This document shows, piece after piece, positions 33,987 through 47,120 of a DNA stretch of 64,000 nt. The stretch lies in assembly GCA_035578155.1 (NCBI GenBank), contig JAPWDM010000005.1, positions 42,484,365 through 42,548,364 on the forward strand, read 5' to 3'. The position numbers and the translations under genes are program-made. The DNA comes from Brachynemurus nebulosus. Its lineage: Eukaryota; Arthropoda; Insecta; Neuroptera; Myrmeleontidae. The notes beneath the pieces are model-generated. The model had not been told where the DNA came from, did no database searches, and saw nothing but the letters and a program-made list of their open reading frames with translations. Each line of letters begins with the position of its first letter. The stretch's first letter is position 1.

Positions 33987-34245
33987 TATACACCAAGGGA
34001 CTAAAGTGTAAATTTTAATCCCTAGTGTGAAGTTTGTTACCAGAGGGCCTATAAAGTCCCAAGGGCAACAAATCACACGCGGAATGAAAAAAAACACTTT
34101 AATCCTGTGGTGTATATACAATTTTTTGCAATTCCGGATAATTAAAAATTTTTCTGTAAATTGTGCTTATTCATTGGTTTAAAAGCGGGAACAAAATAAT
34201 TTTTTACTCTCTTGGGACTACTTGACTCCCCATTTTGAAGAACTA
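33987..34245 (+). repeat. Dispersed repeat with TATACACC hairpin, copy 1
   Basis: A 130-bp hairpin unit (TATACACCAAGGGACTAAAG to GGTGTATA, ending 34116) is followed by AATTCCGGATAATT and by AAAAGCGGGAAC, then CTCTTGGGACTACTT. The whole stretch reappears inverted at 40565-41002. Non-coding, class unknown. Confidence 0.6.
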
Positions 34246-36015
34246 ACTAAATCATGTCTTTTGGTCCCGGAATTGCACAAACGTTCATTAGTAGCTGTTA
34301 GTTACGTCACTGGTATCCTGTAACTAAAAAAAAATTTTGGGGGAGAAGGGAAGTTAGATGGGTATTAGGTGGCAGGGAGTAGCATTATTAGAGTAAGTGC
34401 ACAAAATTATTCGTATTTATTTATTTATTTGTAGTAAAATTTAACAACACATCTAACTATTTGTTTTGAATTAGGCAAGCAGAAATATTACAGTCGACGA
34501 AATATTTTGTATACGAAACTGCATACACTCTACAACTACTATTTTCTCATCTACCCACCTGTTTCTGTATGTACTATAAAGGTTTTTAGTTCATCAAAGT
34601 GGCACCTACCAGCCCAGTTACCAGTAGAGGAGTGGTTGAGTAAACCAGGAGTTATGAAATTAGATATGTGTTTACCTCTTATAATATGTAATGTTACTAT
34701 TATTTGCCACCAGAGTTGGAGTTACTCATGAGCTATTAAATATAGTACTAAGTAAACTTATCCATTAATTCAGAAAATATTTTGTTGTTATGTGGAGCGA
34801 ATTTATGAAAACATTGTATTGTATATACCACACAGGTTAAAAAATGTATTTCTGGTGGGACAATTATCGCAAATTAATAATTCTGTAATTTTTGTTGGTG
34901 CAATAAGGATTTATCTATTCACAAGATCGTATTTTTTTTTTGTAATTGGTCACTTTTACAAAATGAATCAAACGGTATTTTTTTTTAAAAATAATATTTA
35001 TAATTTTCATTTAACAATTAAAAACTAAATGGTCATTTTTAGGGTTTCGGAGTAAAAATTTAAGATATCATATCTGTTTGTCTGTGTGTCCGTACGTCCG
35101 TTTGTCACAGCCTCAAAATTTCTAAATTTTTCGGTCGATTCGATTCACGAGGATACGATATCAACTGATAATTTTATTAATTCGATAATACGTAGGAGAA
35201 TTAGAGTCAAACGGTATTTTTGAATTTGAATATTATTGCGCGTAAATGCGCTTTCCTTGTGCGTTAAATATTTGAAATGTGCGCACATCTTAGAGGAAAC
35301 ATAAGGGCTAAGCAAATAATTTACGTTGGATTCTTACTATTCATCTAATTTTTATATATTTCACTGATCTATACTAGCATGTTACAAGAATAAGGAAGCT
35401 TTATGCCATATCTCTTGATAAAATTATCCTTTTTTATGCTGAAGTTTTAAACTAATGATAGGAGGATTTTATATACAATACAGGCGTAGCACAATTAATA
35501 CCCTAATGATTGAAATAATTAATCTCTCTCTCTCTGAGATCGAGCTCCGTTTAATTTTGAAACAGTTACAAATATTGATTTAACATGTGTATAAATTTTT
35601 TTGATACTGTCACACAAGTCAGTATTGTCCAACTTGTTTCTCGTGTTTACGAGCCCTTACAGGATACAAAAGCGCCTAAGCTATCTCCTACTTTGCCTAT
35701 TTAAAAATCCGACCCCGACTGTTTACTTTGGAACACAGGGTATATTTCTTCCCTGGTAAAAGACAGGGATGTATACAACTAAATATCAGTTGTACCAATT
35801 AACCAGGTAGGTAGAACTGAAACAATGTTTATTATGTGATGAGATTTACTATCATATTTCAGAGTTATAGGTATACATATAAAACTCTAGTCATTAGAGT
35901 GTCGCATAGTTTGTTCAGAGCTAATAATATTACTATACCTAGTAAGAGCTAATAATATTACTATAGCAGAGTACAAACCATTCAAATGGTTATAGTAGAC
36001 AAATAGATACATACA
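34246..36015. other. Mostly unannotated; degenerate GGTTTCGGAG repeat at about 35040-35715
   Basis: A stretch starting AGGGTTTCGGAGTAAAA, with GTCTGTGTGTCCGTACGTCC soon after and AATCCGACCCCGACTG at its far end, resembles a widespread degenerate insect repeat, but its ends are unclear. A duplicated AGAGCTAATAATATTACTAT pair lies at about 35919 and 35946. No gene seen. Confidence 0.35.
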
Positions 36016-36701
36016 CAGGGACGGATACAGCTCTCAAACCAGGAGGGGGTCACATTTATTTTTATAACTTCATAATCGTCTTGATATTATAAATTTTAAA
36101 TAAAAATGTACATATATTCATATTACAAGAACGACTTCGAAAACCAAGGATTTTCTCCCAGTTACATCATTCAGTCATTTCATTAATAGTTTTCAATGCA
36201 AGGCACTAAAAAGCTTTAGTAAACTTAATCACGTCACTAAATTAAAAATTTCCTTTTTTCTCAAGTCAAGCTTTATGGGAGTGATCTTAAATAGAGTGAT
36301 TGATTAAATTAGGGTAATTTAGGCATGAACTTTTCACTTTTGCTATAAAAATTATCCACTTCCCTCTATAAATGTGACTGATCCAAAAGAAGACTCTTTT
36401 CTGGTGACTCTATCTGCCTAGTTTTGTTAAAAATGAAAATAACGACTTCGAAAACCTATAGTTTGCTTCCAATTTCATCATTCTATCATTTTATTTACGG
36501 TTTTCACGGAATTGAAAAATCCTAATAAACTTCATGACGTCACCAAATTAAAAATTTTTTTTAATAATTGTGACTGTTTTGACAGATGTCTTTTTTCTAG
36601 TAAACCAGGTAAATCAAGTTGATTACGATAAAATTTTAATTAGTTTTTGTTTAAAGGGGAGGATCATGGCCCCGATGATCACTCCCTTGTATCCGCTCTT
36701 G
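36016..36701. mobile_element. hAT-like non-autonomous element with internal duplication
   Basis: The left end CAGGGACGGATACA and the reverse complement of the right end CAAGAGCGGATACA match at 11 of 14. Flanking octamers TACATACA and TATTTACA agree at 6 of 8. Inside, about 140 bp starting AACGACTTCGAAAACC occurs twice (about 36129 and 36441), direct and about 312 bp apart, each followed by TCACGTCAC or TGACGTCAC. No coding is visible. Confidence 0.55.
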
Positions 36702-36978
36702 TATTTACATAAAACTGATAGACTGACTTACCACCATATTGATTTCTATATTGCCTACCAGATATAATATCAGAGTTATATCGTATACCTTTTTATCGCG
36801 ATGGGTTCGAAGTTCGTTCCTCATCCCATTTCTCCGTTTATCATTCGGCTACTCGTCTGGCAGATTGACAAACAGACTGCGACGTTATATATGATTATTG
36901 GATGTATATATATTTTAATTTTGTTGAAAGTATTAATTAGTAAGTTACAACAATACATAATAAATATCCTTTACAATA
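36702..36978. other. Short unannotated spacer
   Basis: No feature recognised; a 64-codon frame at 36801-36995 runs into the next element and lacks signatures. Confidence 0.3.
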
Positions 36979-37797
36979 CACGGAGAGAAAATTGATATAA
37001 AAATTACTGTGCTCAGCACTACAATCGACGTGTAAAAGGCGAACATATTCAATTTTGTACGGTAAAAATATAAAAATTATAATTAATCATAGGAAATTTA
37101 CAGGATAGAATATTGTTTCCGTAATATTAGCTCCGTAAAATTTGTAAAACAGCACAGTAAAAAGTTCCATTGCCGACAAAAAAATATTTTTTGATTGTTT
37201 TTCTTACAAAAATTACCATGCTGTATTATAATATTTGAAATGCTATCTGCTAATAGTAGAAAGAAAAAAATAGAAAGAAGGTTGGTTGTGTTGTGAACGC
37301 TGTTGAAATGTACCTCACTCATAGCAAGTCACATAGCCAACCATAGGTTTGGACGACCAACTTGGTCGGACGGGTCGGACCAAGCACCTTAATCCATTAG
37401 AGTCTTACAAGCAGCAAGCAGTATTCATTACACTGTGTTAGAGGACGGGGATGTCACCATTTAATTCATCATTTTGTTACTTTACTATCTTTAGTATTAG
37501 AATATATTGTTGGCAATGATTTTTGTATGCATCATAAAGTTCTTACAGGTTCCAAGTTTTTACAGGTACCGCCCAAGCAAGATAAGGTTGCGGGTCAGAT
37601 GCGCAAATGAAACAGTACGACAACAAGAATTAAAGTATAACATATATGCATAAGAGTATGATAAAAGTTGTGTTAGCACATTAAATTTTACCATGCTATC
37701 ACATATTTTTTATTTTGGCCGTCGCACGCATTATAAGAGGGCATGGTAATTTTTCTGAAATTTTATCTACAAAAATTATATGATTTTTCTCTCCGTG
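36979..37797. mobile_element. CACGGAGAG element, long copy
   Basis: Bounded by CACGGAGAGAAAA and the inverted TTTTTCTCTCCGTG, each flanked by TA (36977-36978, 37798-37799). The first about 95 bp (TATAAAAATTACTGTGCTCA, then CAATCGACGTGTAA and AGGCGAACATATTC) match the short copy at 37833. No transposase frame is visible in the 819 bp. CACGG ends occur in some CMC-type DNA transposons, but the superfamily cannot be fixed from this. Confidence 0.65.
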
Positions 37798-37832
37798 TAG
37801 GCAGAAAGGTTTGAGATGGGAGTAGTACTGTA

Positions 37833-38008
37833 CACGGAGAGAAAATCCCTATAAAAATTACTGTGCTCATACTACAATCGACGTGTAACAGGCGAACATA
37901 TCCAATTTTTGTACGGTAAAATTATAAAAATTACAATAATATAACTATAACTTTTATAATTTTACCGTACAAAATTGAATATGTTCGCATAGGAATTTTC
38001 TCTCCGTG
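37833..38008. mobile_element. CACGGAGAG element, short foldback copy
   Basis: A 176-bp unit with the same CACGGAGAG ends and TA flanks (37831-37832, 38009-38010), only 35 bp from the long copy. Here the right half is an inverted version of the left half (TTTACCGTACAAAATTGAAT and ATGTTCGC), so it is nearly self-complementary. It could descend from the long copy by deletion and inversion. Confidence 0.7.
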
Positions 38009-38010
38009 TA

Positions 38011-38918
38011 GATTTGTAATGAGACACGAGCCAGAAGCTGAATTTTTGAAGAATACATTTTGAGTTTCCGTAAAAGTACCTAATTCAGTCTTGATTTCTT
38101 CAAATTTTTGACAAGAACTTCTCTAATATCCTATTCTCCAATGTAATATACGAGCAAATTATAATAAAAATATAACAAAATGCGATTTAAATTTATTATA
38201 AAGATCTGATTTTTGTGACTGCAAAATTACTTCATTTATAACATCGCACTCGTCTGAAAAGAGTTAAATTTAACTTAAATGATTTGAATTGAACACAACT
38301 CCAGTCCCATTACTCTACAGTAGAGTACTTTTCCAACCAATAGGTTTGCACTACGAGCTATAAACTAGTAACTTATTAATAAATTTAATGACTAGATTAT
38401 TTTACCACTGTTTGTTTTTCTTGATATTTATATAATTTTTAAATATGCTTTTAATTAGGTAGTTTAATATTTTTCTATCATTTTAAAATATTTATATTTT
38501 TATTACTATTTATTTTCCGTTCAAATACTGAAATTTTTCCTTTGATATGTTTATACATTTTTATTTTTATTTTTTAAAAATAGTAGATAGATTAAAAACT
38601 AAAGATAAACTTAGTGAAAATCAAAAGTACTTTTGCCGCACATAGATTCCATAAAATGAGTTCATTTCACCTCCACGTAACTCAATTATTCATTGAAATA
38701 ATTTCATAATTTTCTTACCGAGGACCTCAGAAAGATTTTACAAGATAATGGAAAGCACTGAAATTGGTCTCAAAACTTGAAACATGTCCTTTTTCAACTT
38801 ACTTTTATGATCGGATTGACATAAAATATCGAGTTATATCGAATCGATTCTCTTCAAATTTTGCAAGTCTTTTCAGTAGATGTTTCTTTATGGATTGAAC
38901 TTTGGTAAATCAAAAACG
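38011..38918. other. Unannotated stretch
   Basis: A+T-rich DNA, nothing recognised. Confidence 0.35.
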
Positions 38919-40564
<1,646 letters not shown>

Positions 40565-41002
40565 GAAAAGTGGTACTTTTAGTCCCAAGGGGTTAAAATT
40601 ACTTTTACTCCCGCTTTTAAGTTAATCAGAAAATTTAATTTATAGAAGGTTATTAAGCGAAGTTTAAATTAAATAGCGGTGCTAAGTAGGGAACTATTTA
40701 TCTAAAAAAAATAAATAATTTCGAACTTGTAGATAAAGATAAACAGTTATCTTGTACTGTCTAGTTTGTTTGATTCGCTCACAGCATACTTTATTCAATA
40801 CTATCTAAATGACTTTTACTTAAATAACTTTCTTCTTATAATTTTAAATTATTCGGAATTGCAAAAAAATAGTTTATACACCACCGAACTAAAGTGTTTC
40901 TTTGGATCCCTCATGCGAATTGTGGCCCTCAGGCTTTTACCGGTCCTCTGGTAAAGAACTTCACACTCAGGATCAGAAGTCACAGTCTAATCTTCTGGTG
41001 TT
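40565..41002 (-). repeat. Dispersed repeat with TATACACC hairpin, copy 2 (inverted, longer)
   Basis: This is the inverted counterpart of 33987-34245: TTTTAGTCCCAAGGGG, CTCCCGCTTTTAAG, AATTATTCGGAATTGC and the hairpin from TATACACCACCGAAC (40875) to GGTGTTGC. Between the CCCGC part and the CGGAATTG part it has roughly 180 extra bases (about 40645-40840), starting GAAGGTTATT and ending AATAACTTTCTTC. That looks like a small insertion with weak terminal inverted repeats. Confidence 0.55.
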
Positions 41003-41366
41003 GCTTAGTAATATGCTGTTACTGTAGACAAGAAATATTACTATAAAAATTGCAATATTTGTAGGTTACGTCGAAGAAAAATTAACTAATTATATTAATT
41101 ATTTCCTCGGCTAACGATAAATTAATCATAACTGACGTGACGCAAAAATAGGTGTGAAAGAATTTATTTTCTTAGTATGTAATTACTACTTTGAATACTA
41201 TTTTTGTTCCAAATTCCAGAGCAGTCAGTGAGTGCCCAAAATTATGATTTTTAGACAATGAAATTTTTGAAATTATTCCAGCTAAACGTATGAAATTTGG
41301 AATACTTCTTCTTTTAAGCAATTATCACTATAAGGGCTAAGCATTGTCACTAAAAGGTATAAAATA

Positions 41367-41590
41367 AAAGCTTTTTTAAAAAGCCGACTTCAAAAATTAA
41401 AAAATAATTAATAGCACGAATTTTGAAGTCAGGCGAAGCGCTCAGTATAAAAAAAATATAGATCTTGAAGAATTTATGAATTTTTGCAAGAACATCCGAT
41501 CGCAATTTTTTATACGACACCCCGCCTGACTTCAAAATGCGTGCTGTTAATTAGTTTTTAATTTTTGAAGTCGGTTTTTTAAAAAAGCGT
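41367..41590. mobile_element. Foldback MITE with GAAGTCGG arms
   Basis: The left arm (AAAAGCTTTTTTAAAAAGCC, then GACTTCAAAAATTAAAAAAT and AATTTTGAAGTCAGGCG) is mirrored on the right by CGCCTGACTTCAAAATGCGT and TTTTTGAAGTCGGTTTTTTA. Arms are about 70 bp, spacer about 85 bp. Non-coding. Confidence 0.65.
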
Positions 41591-42139
41591 TTATTAATGA
41601 TTAAATTCAGTTGCAAATACAACAGTTTCCAAACTTGTATAGGCTTACTTGAAATCTTGCTTACACAATATCTGCCAGTAGGCTACCAATCTTCCAGACT
41701 GTATTATTATTATCTATCCATACTAGCCACCCATACGTCGACTGCATTATTGTTATCTACACATTCATCCTTACATAGTACGATACTAAATATGAACAAG
41801 GTAGGCACCTGTATTCTATATTCAGTATTCAGCCAGATTATTAAAACGTGATGTGAATTAGTAACATTAATTAAGGTAAATAAAACAATACAGCACTCAC
41901 AAACACAACGACCAGCCACTGGCTCGCCACTGTACAAGAACAGATTGACCCGGAAGCTCAATATAGTAATATTATTAATTTTACCTTTGAGAATATAGTC
42001 AGTGGCCATCCATCAAAATATTCCTATAACTTCTTGCACCTCTTAAATACACTTGATTACGTATATTTAAAGCTAATTATATGTAAAATGTGTTAGCAAT
42101 ATGATTTTATCGAAACAAAAAAATAAAATAAGCAAGTTA
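41591..42139. other. Unannotated stretch
   Basis: Overlapping short frames on both strands (41597-41851, 41710-42009) show no signatures; no element ends seen. Confidence 0.3.
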
Positions 42140-43323
42140 CATAGTGAAAAAATTGTGTTAAAATTAACACATTTCACATGTCCAGAACGGTCCACTCAAT
42201 TTTTTGTGTTATTTTAACACAAAGCATATGTGTCAAATCTATACACAAGATTTGTGTCAATGATTTAACACACAAGAGTACATACATTTTGTGTTAATTT
42301 TACATAATTACGCAATAGAAGTTTACGCAATAAATATGTTGGTATATTTTGTTATTTATTTATTATGTAAACGAAAGGATTATCGTTTACATAATAAATA
42401 AATACAAATAATTTTTCAGTACTTAAACTTTTTTATTTAATATTTCTACAATCTTTGTAAAGATTTCGACGATGATATTGGTGCATTTCACTTGGTATTT
42501 GATGAAAATAATGTAGAAGCAATACCCAAAAATTGTGAAGATCGTTGTCAAACTTAACGTGGAATGTACCACTCAAACGTCAAATATTCGATAATTTTTT
42601 AATTAATTGAAGTAAATTCTGCAAACAAAGAAAGAAACTCAATCTATAATATTTTTAATTAACTTACCTAATAATCAATATTTAATATCTGTATGATTTT
42701 TGTCGGTTTCACTATTGTGACTGAGGGAAATTAGATGACTGCTACACTGGCAATGCGATATCCGACTCCAATTTGATGGAATGTTAGGAAAAATACAATG
42801 AACGCATTTATTATTTAATAACAAGAATAACTTGTTTAATTGATGCTTTGAAAAAATACTATTTATAATGACTATGAAAATACAAAATTATTAAGCACAT
42901 ATGTATGAATATGAAAAATATGAATATGTGTGATGTATATTGTATTGTTATGCCAATTAACCTCTGCCTGTGGAGAAATTCATTCGACTGGTGTGGTTTA
43001 GTATCGGTCCAGCTACCTGGTGTCGTTGGTGTCCACCACCCTGGTATTGTCATAGCTACTCAACACACCAGTGCAGTGACGATCTTTATGAGCGCGCGAA
43101 ACCAGTATTTTTGTGTTGGAACTACACAAATAAGTGTACTTATATAGACATTCTTTTCATTTGACACAAATATGATGTTATTATTTGTTGTTTAAAACAG
43201 ATTAACATTTTTATTCTGTTAAATCAAAATTTTTTACATTAACACGGGGTTTTGTTACTTATTTAATACAAAGATTTTAACCACTGTTTTTTTTGTACGC
43301 AAACACAAATGTTTTTTACTGTG
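42140..43323. mobile_element. TA-flanked MITE-like element with TGTGTTA words
   Basis: The left end CATAGTGAAAAAATTGTGTT and the reverse complement of the right end CACAGTAAAAAACATTTGTG agree well; TA lies on both sides (42138-42139, 43324-43325), as for Tc1/mariner-type insertion. The left 170 bp are filled with TGTGTTA/TAACACA words, including GTGTTAAAATTAACAC. The 1.2-kb body has no transposase frame. It contains a 21-bp-arm hairpin at 42353-42404. Confidence 0.6.
42353..42404. repeat. Hairpin, 21-bp perfect arms, 10-nt loop
   Basis: TATTTATTTATTATGTAAAC plus G is exactly complementary to C plus GTTTACATAATAAATAAATA across the loop AAAGGATTAT. It is inside the TA-flanked element. Similar hairpins occur in MITE-derived small RNAs, but nothing here shows expression. 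Confidence 0.75.
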
Positions 43324-43325
43324 TA

Positions 43326-44033
43326 TTATGGAGCAACTATAAAGTTTCTAAATTTACCACGTAAAAACAGCTCTTACATCAAATACGACAGACCACGTCA
43401 TACCGATATGAATGAAAGATTAGAAGGTAGAAATTATTTCGCCATTAATTTAAAATTTGAATAAATAAAAATGTCAAACGTATTTTTTACGAAACCAACT
43501 TCCTCAAATCGGTGTGAACGCTAGCTTTTGAATGAATCGACTTGATTTTTCGTTTCATTTTAAAATAAATTGTATTTTTCGAAAGTCAAAGAACGAAAAG
43601 TAAGAGATAAATTGAAATCTAAATTTCACGCAGTCGCTATTTTACTAATTTTCAACTTTTTAATAATTTTATTGGTACAGCCCCTAATAAGTATTACATA
43701 ATATTTCATTAACAAATTTTAAAATTTTGTTTTAGATAACTTTCACGAAAGTTACAATCTTTTTCCCTACTGTTTTCCCTCCAAAGTTTTTCCCTACTGT
43801 TATAATATATTTAATAAATACATATATAACAAAAATTCCAAGTACTTTATTTACATCCCCATATGAAAAAAATTCCAAAAAAGCACCTTATTTTCTAGTC
43901 GCGTCTTACCTCTACTACGTACAAATTTATTAATTATTTTATTTTATTGTATAATTGAAAACTAGATATTTTTGTTTGTTTATTAATGAAATGCTAGTAC
44001 CTCCTTTTCGAGAACTGTAAGTATTATGTTTAT
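43326..44033. other. Unannotated stretch
   Basis: A+T-rich, with TTTTTCCCTACTGTT duplicated near 43760-43800. No gene seen. Confidence 0.35.
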
Positions 44034-44280
44034 AGCCTCGGATGCAGTTTCAGAATCCGAGGCTGAAAGCCGAGCATTCATTTCATTCCAAATTCGTATC
44101 ATTTTAATCTGCATTCATTTCAATGCAACCAAAAAAAAAAAGAATGTTGAATAAACTAAAAAAAAATGAATAAAAATAATAAAGTTTATTAAAAATGTAA
44201 TTTTAACAAAAATAAATAGGGGGCATCTACAAGTAACTGTTTTCATTGAGAAATCTAACTACTAATTTATGGTAAGTGAT
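44034..44280 (+). repeat. Dispersed repeat with CCTCGG...CCGAGG hairpin, copy 2
   Basis: Homologous to 30598-30935, starting CCTCGGATGCAGTTTCAG and GAATCCGAGG. It runs through A-rich DNA to TAAGTGATTACTTACCAG and is followed directly by repeat R. Confidence 0.55.
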
Positions 44281-44311
44281 TACTTACCAGCCTAGTACGG
44301 TTATGACTGTT

Positions 44312-44437
44312 ATTTTAGCGAATTTCGAAAACTCGAAATTCAGCTATTACAGTAAGTCTCATGACGCAATCTGAGTCCGGGACTATGGCAGAAATCTGTT
44401 TTGAGGTCCCTAGAATACGAAAATGATATTCACTAAA

Positions 44438-44533
<96 letters not shown>

Positions 44534-44690
44534 GTGTTCCCACGATAACTCTCGAACGAAACGTCTAACGCTTATGAAATTTTGTGTGCGGACTGGATTC
44601 TGAATTGGCTTCGCTAAGTTCGTTAGCCAGACACGTCGGATGCCCAGAAGTAGGTTTTCTGGCCATTTTTTATCATTCGATCCTATCATA
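44312..44690 (+). repeat. Dispersed TA-tract repeat R, complete copy
   Basis: The left half (TTTTAGCGAATTTCG, then AGCTATTACAG, CTCATGACGCAATC and GGTCCCTAGAATACGAAAAT) leads to ATTCACTAAAATTTA, after which a pure (TA)n tract runs to 44529. The right half continues CACGATAACTCTCGAACGAA and CCAGACACGTCGGATGCC. The same two halves flank the TA tract at 56799. The TA tract is therefore an internal part of the repeat. Non-coding. Confidence 0.7.
44440..44529. repeat. (TA)n microsatellite inside repeat R
   Basis: About 45 TA units at the fixed internal position of repeat R. The coding frame over it is an artefact. Confidence 0.95.
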
Positions 44691-45229
44691 AGACAGTTCG
44701 ATTTTTACATCGTTGAAAAGGAAAAAAAAAATTATGAAGAAAATGTTCTTATAATTTTCTTTCTATGTTAAGTAGTTTTCGAGAAAATCGTAATTTTCAC
44801 TATTGCCTTATTTTGCTCTCTTTGTCATTGTAATAAGTAATTTATATTTCTATCTCAGTTCTTTACGAAGTATAAAAATATTTCACTTTTTTATTAAAGA
44901 ATTTTGTGAGAACAAGTGAAGTATATTCACATACATGTGTTGTAACACACATACATGTAAAGAGTTTTGTTTCTCATTTATTGCATTATAATTAGCATGG
45001 TTCTATTTCATGTTGAAAAATGTAAATTAAACAGATTTTCTAAGCTAATGTAATGAAGAATTTTTTTTTTTTAAGAATTTTTAAGTAAACAAGAAATTGA
45101 AGCTTATGTTATGATATAATATTATTAATATTGAAACAAAACAAAATATGTACAATGTACATATGTATGCACGGAAAAATATTTTGAATCGATTTTGAAA
45201 ATTTTTTCACTAATAATTAATAATGTTAA
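44691..45229. other. Unannotated stretch
   Basis: Nothing recognised apart from short A and T runs. Confidence 0.35.
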
Positions 45230-46560
45230 AAAATTAAACCATTTCAAATGGATTTAAGATATTTTATGTGAGGTCAAGGTTTTCGGGACCTAAAAAGGCC
45301 AGAAATTAATTAACCAGTCGATTTTAAAAATTTTTTCACAGTTAGTAAGTTAAAGTATTTGAATTAATTAATTAAATGATGTCCGCAAGAAGCTTACGGA
45401 CTGCCATAAGTTATATGAGATCCTTAGAACCCTTTTCTTACTGTTAGAGTACTAGACTTGTATGAGTTTCGCCAGGATTTACTGATCCCATAATTGTAAA
45501 AAATAAACTAAACGACCAATTTTAAAAAATTCTTCACTGTTACAGAGCTAAACTATTTTAAATAAATATCGATTACGTTATGTAAGGTCCGCCTGGGTCC
45601 ATAGGACCCAATAGTGTCAAAAATAAACTGCCTGATCGATTTTGAAAATTTTTTCACTGTTACAGAGCTAAACTGTTTTAGATAAATATAGATTCCGTTA
45701 TGTAAGGTCTGCCAGGGTTCATAGGATCCAGAAGTGTAAAAAATAAACTAACTGACCGATTTTGAAAATTTTTTCACTGTTACAGAGCTAAACTATTTTA
45801 GATAAATATAAATTACGTTATGTAAGGTCCACCAAGGTCTATAGAACCCAAAAGTGTCAAAAATAAACTAACTGACCGATTTTGAAAATTACTTCACTGT
45901 TACAGAGCTAAACTATTTTAGATAAATATAGATTACGTTATGTAAGGTCTGCCAGGGTCCATGGGATCCAAAAGTGTCAAAAATAAACTAACCGACCGAT
46001 TTTGAAAATTTTTTCACTGTTACAGAGCTAAGCTATTTTAGATAAATATAGATTACGTTATGTAAGGTCTGCCAGGGTCCATGGGATCCAAAAGTGTCAA
46101 AAATAAACTAACCGACCGATTTTGAAAATTTTTTCACTGTTGGGGAACTAAGCTATTTTAGATAGACATACATTACGTTATTTAGGGTCCGCCAGGGTCC
46201 ATGGGACCCAAAAGTGGTAAAAATAAACTAACCGACCGATTTTGAAAATTTTTTCACTGTTACAGAGCTAAACTATTTTAGATAAATATAGATTACGTTA
46301 TGTAAAGTCTGTCAGGGTCCATCGGATCCAAAAGTGTCAAAAATAAACTAACCGACCGATTTTGAAAATTTTTTCACTGTTGGGGACCTAAGCTATTTTA
46401 GATACATATAGATTACGTTATGTAAGGTCTGACAGTGTCAGTAGGACCTAAAAGTGTCAAAAATAAAATAACTGACCGATTTTGAAACTTTTTTACTATT
46501 ACCGAGGTAAACTATTTTAGATAGGTACAGGTTGTGTTATCTGAGATGCACAACTGTCCT
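45230..46560 (+). repeat. Satellite-like array, 120-bp unit
   Basis: The phrase TACAGAGCTAA, or its variant TGGGGAACTAA/TGGGGACCTAA, stands at 45541, 45661, 45781, 45901, 46021, 46141, 46261 and 46381: eight consecutive units of exactly 120 bp with no net indel. Each unit continues CTATTTTAGATAAATATAGA, TACGTTATGTAAGG, GGGTCCATGGGATCC and ends CCGATTTTGAAAATTTTTTC. More diverged units precede (about 45230-45510) and follow. The TGGGGA variant alternates with the standard form at the 3' end (46141, 46381), hinting at a 240-bp dimer. Non-coding. Confidence 0.9.
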
Positions 46561-46604
46561 GCGGATGCAAATGCGGCGTAGAATGCTACACAACGGGTTT
46601 TGAA

Positions 46605-46683
<79 letters not shown>
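46605..46683. repeat. (TA)n microsatellite within the 120-bp array
   Basis: TA tract of about 70 bp placed between regular 120-bp units and decayed units (to about 46990). Confidence 0.95.
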
Positions 46684-46685
<2 letters not shown>

Positions 46686-47120
46686 CATAAAGTCCGCCTA
46701 GAATATGCGGTCGAGCTGATTTTTTAATGAGGTCCACCGGGATCTTGCAGATCCGAAAACGCCAGTAATAAGCTATCGAACCGATGCTAAAAAATTTCTC
46801 ACTGCTAGAGAACTAAATTATTTTAGATGGATACAACTATGCTGCACAAAATTCGTTCGGGTTCTTGGGTCCCCAAAAATACCAAAACTAATTACCCAGC
46901 CGATTTTAAAAATTCTTTTACTCTTAGAAAGCTAAACTATTTTAAATAGGTACAGGTCTTAGATGAGATCCGCCAGTGCCCAAGATTTGGAAATTCGCTA
47001 TGTTATGCAGATGCTGCGACAGGGGTATTTTGTAATTATAGTAACTAGAAAACATAATGGTAAATATTGATTACACGTCAAGTTACTTGATATGTAAAAG
47101 CCAACTTACGATTCAAGTGG
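46684..47120 (+). repeat. Decayed 120-bp units and shared repeat tail
   Basis: Degenerate versions of the satellite unit are recognisable (AGAACTAAATTATTTTAGAT at about 46809, GAAAGCTAAACTATTTTAAA at about 46926). Near 47070 the GTTACTTGATATGTAAAAGC motif links this tail to the repeats at 30598 and 59150. Confidence 0.55.

Noticed and set aside
45230..46560. Regular repeats considered as a CRISPR array
   Set aside because: The whole 120-bp unit is repeated with no unique spacers, no cas genes are present, and the DNA is eukaryotic.
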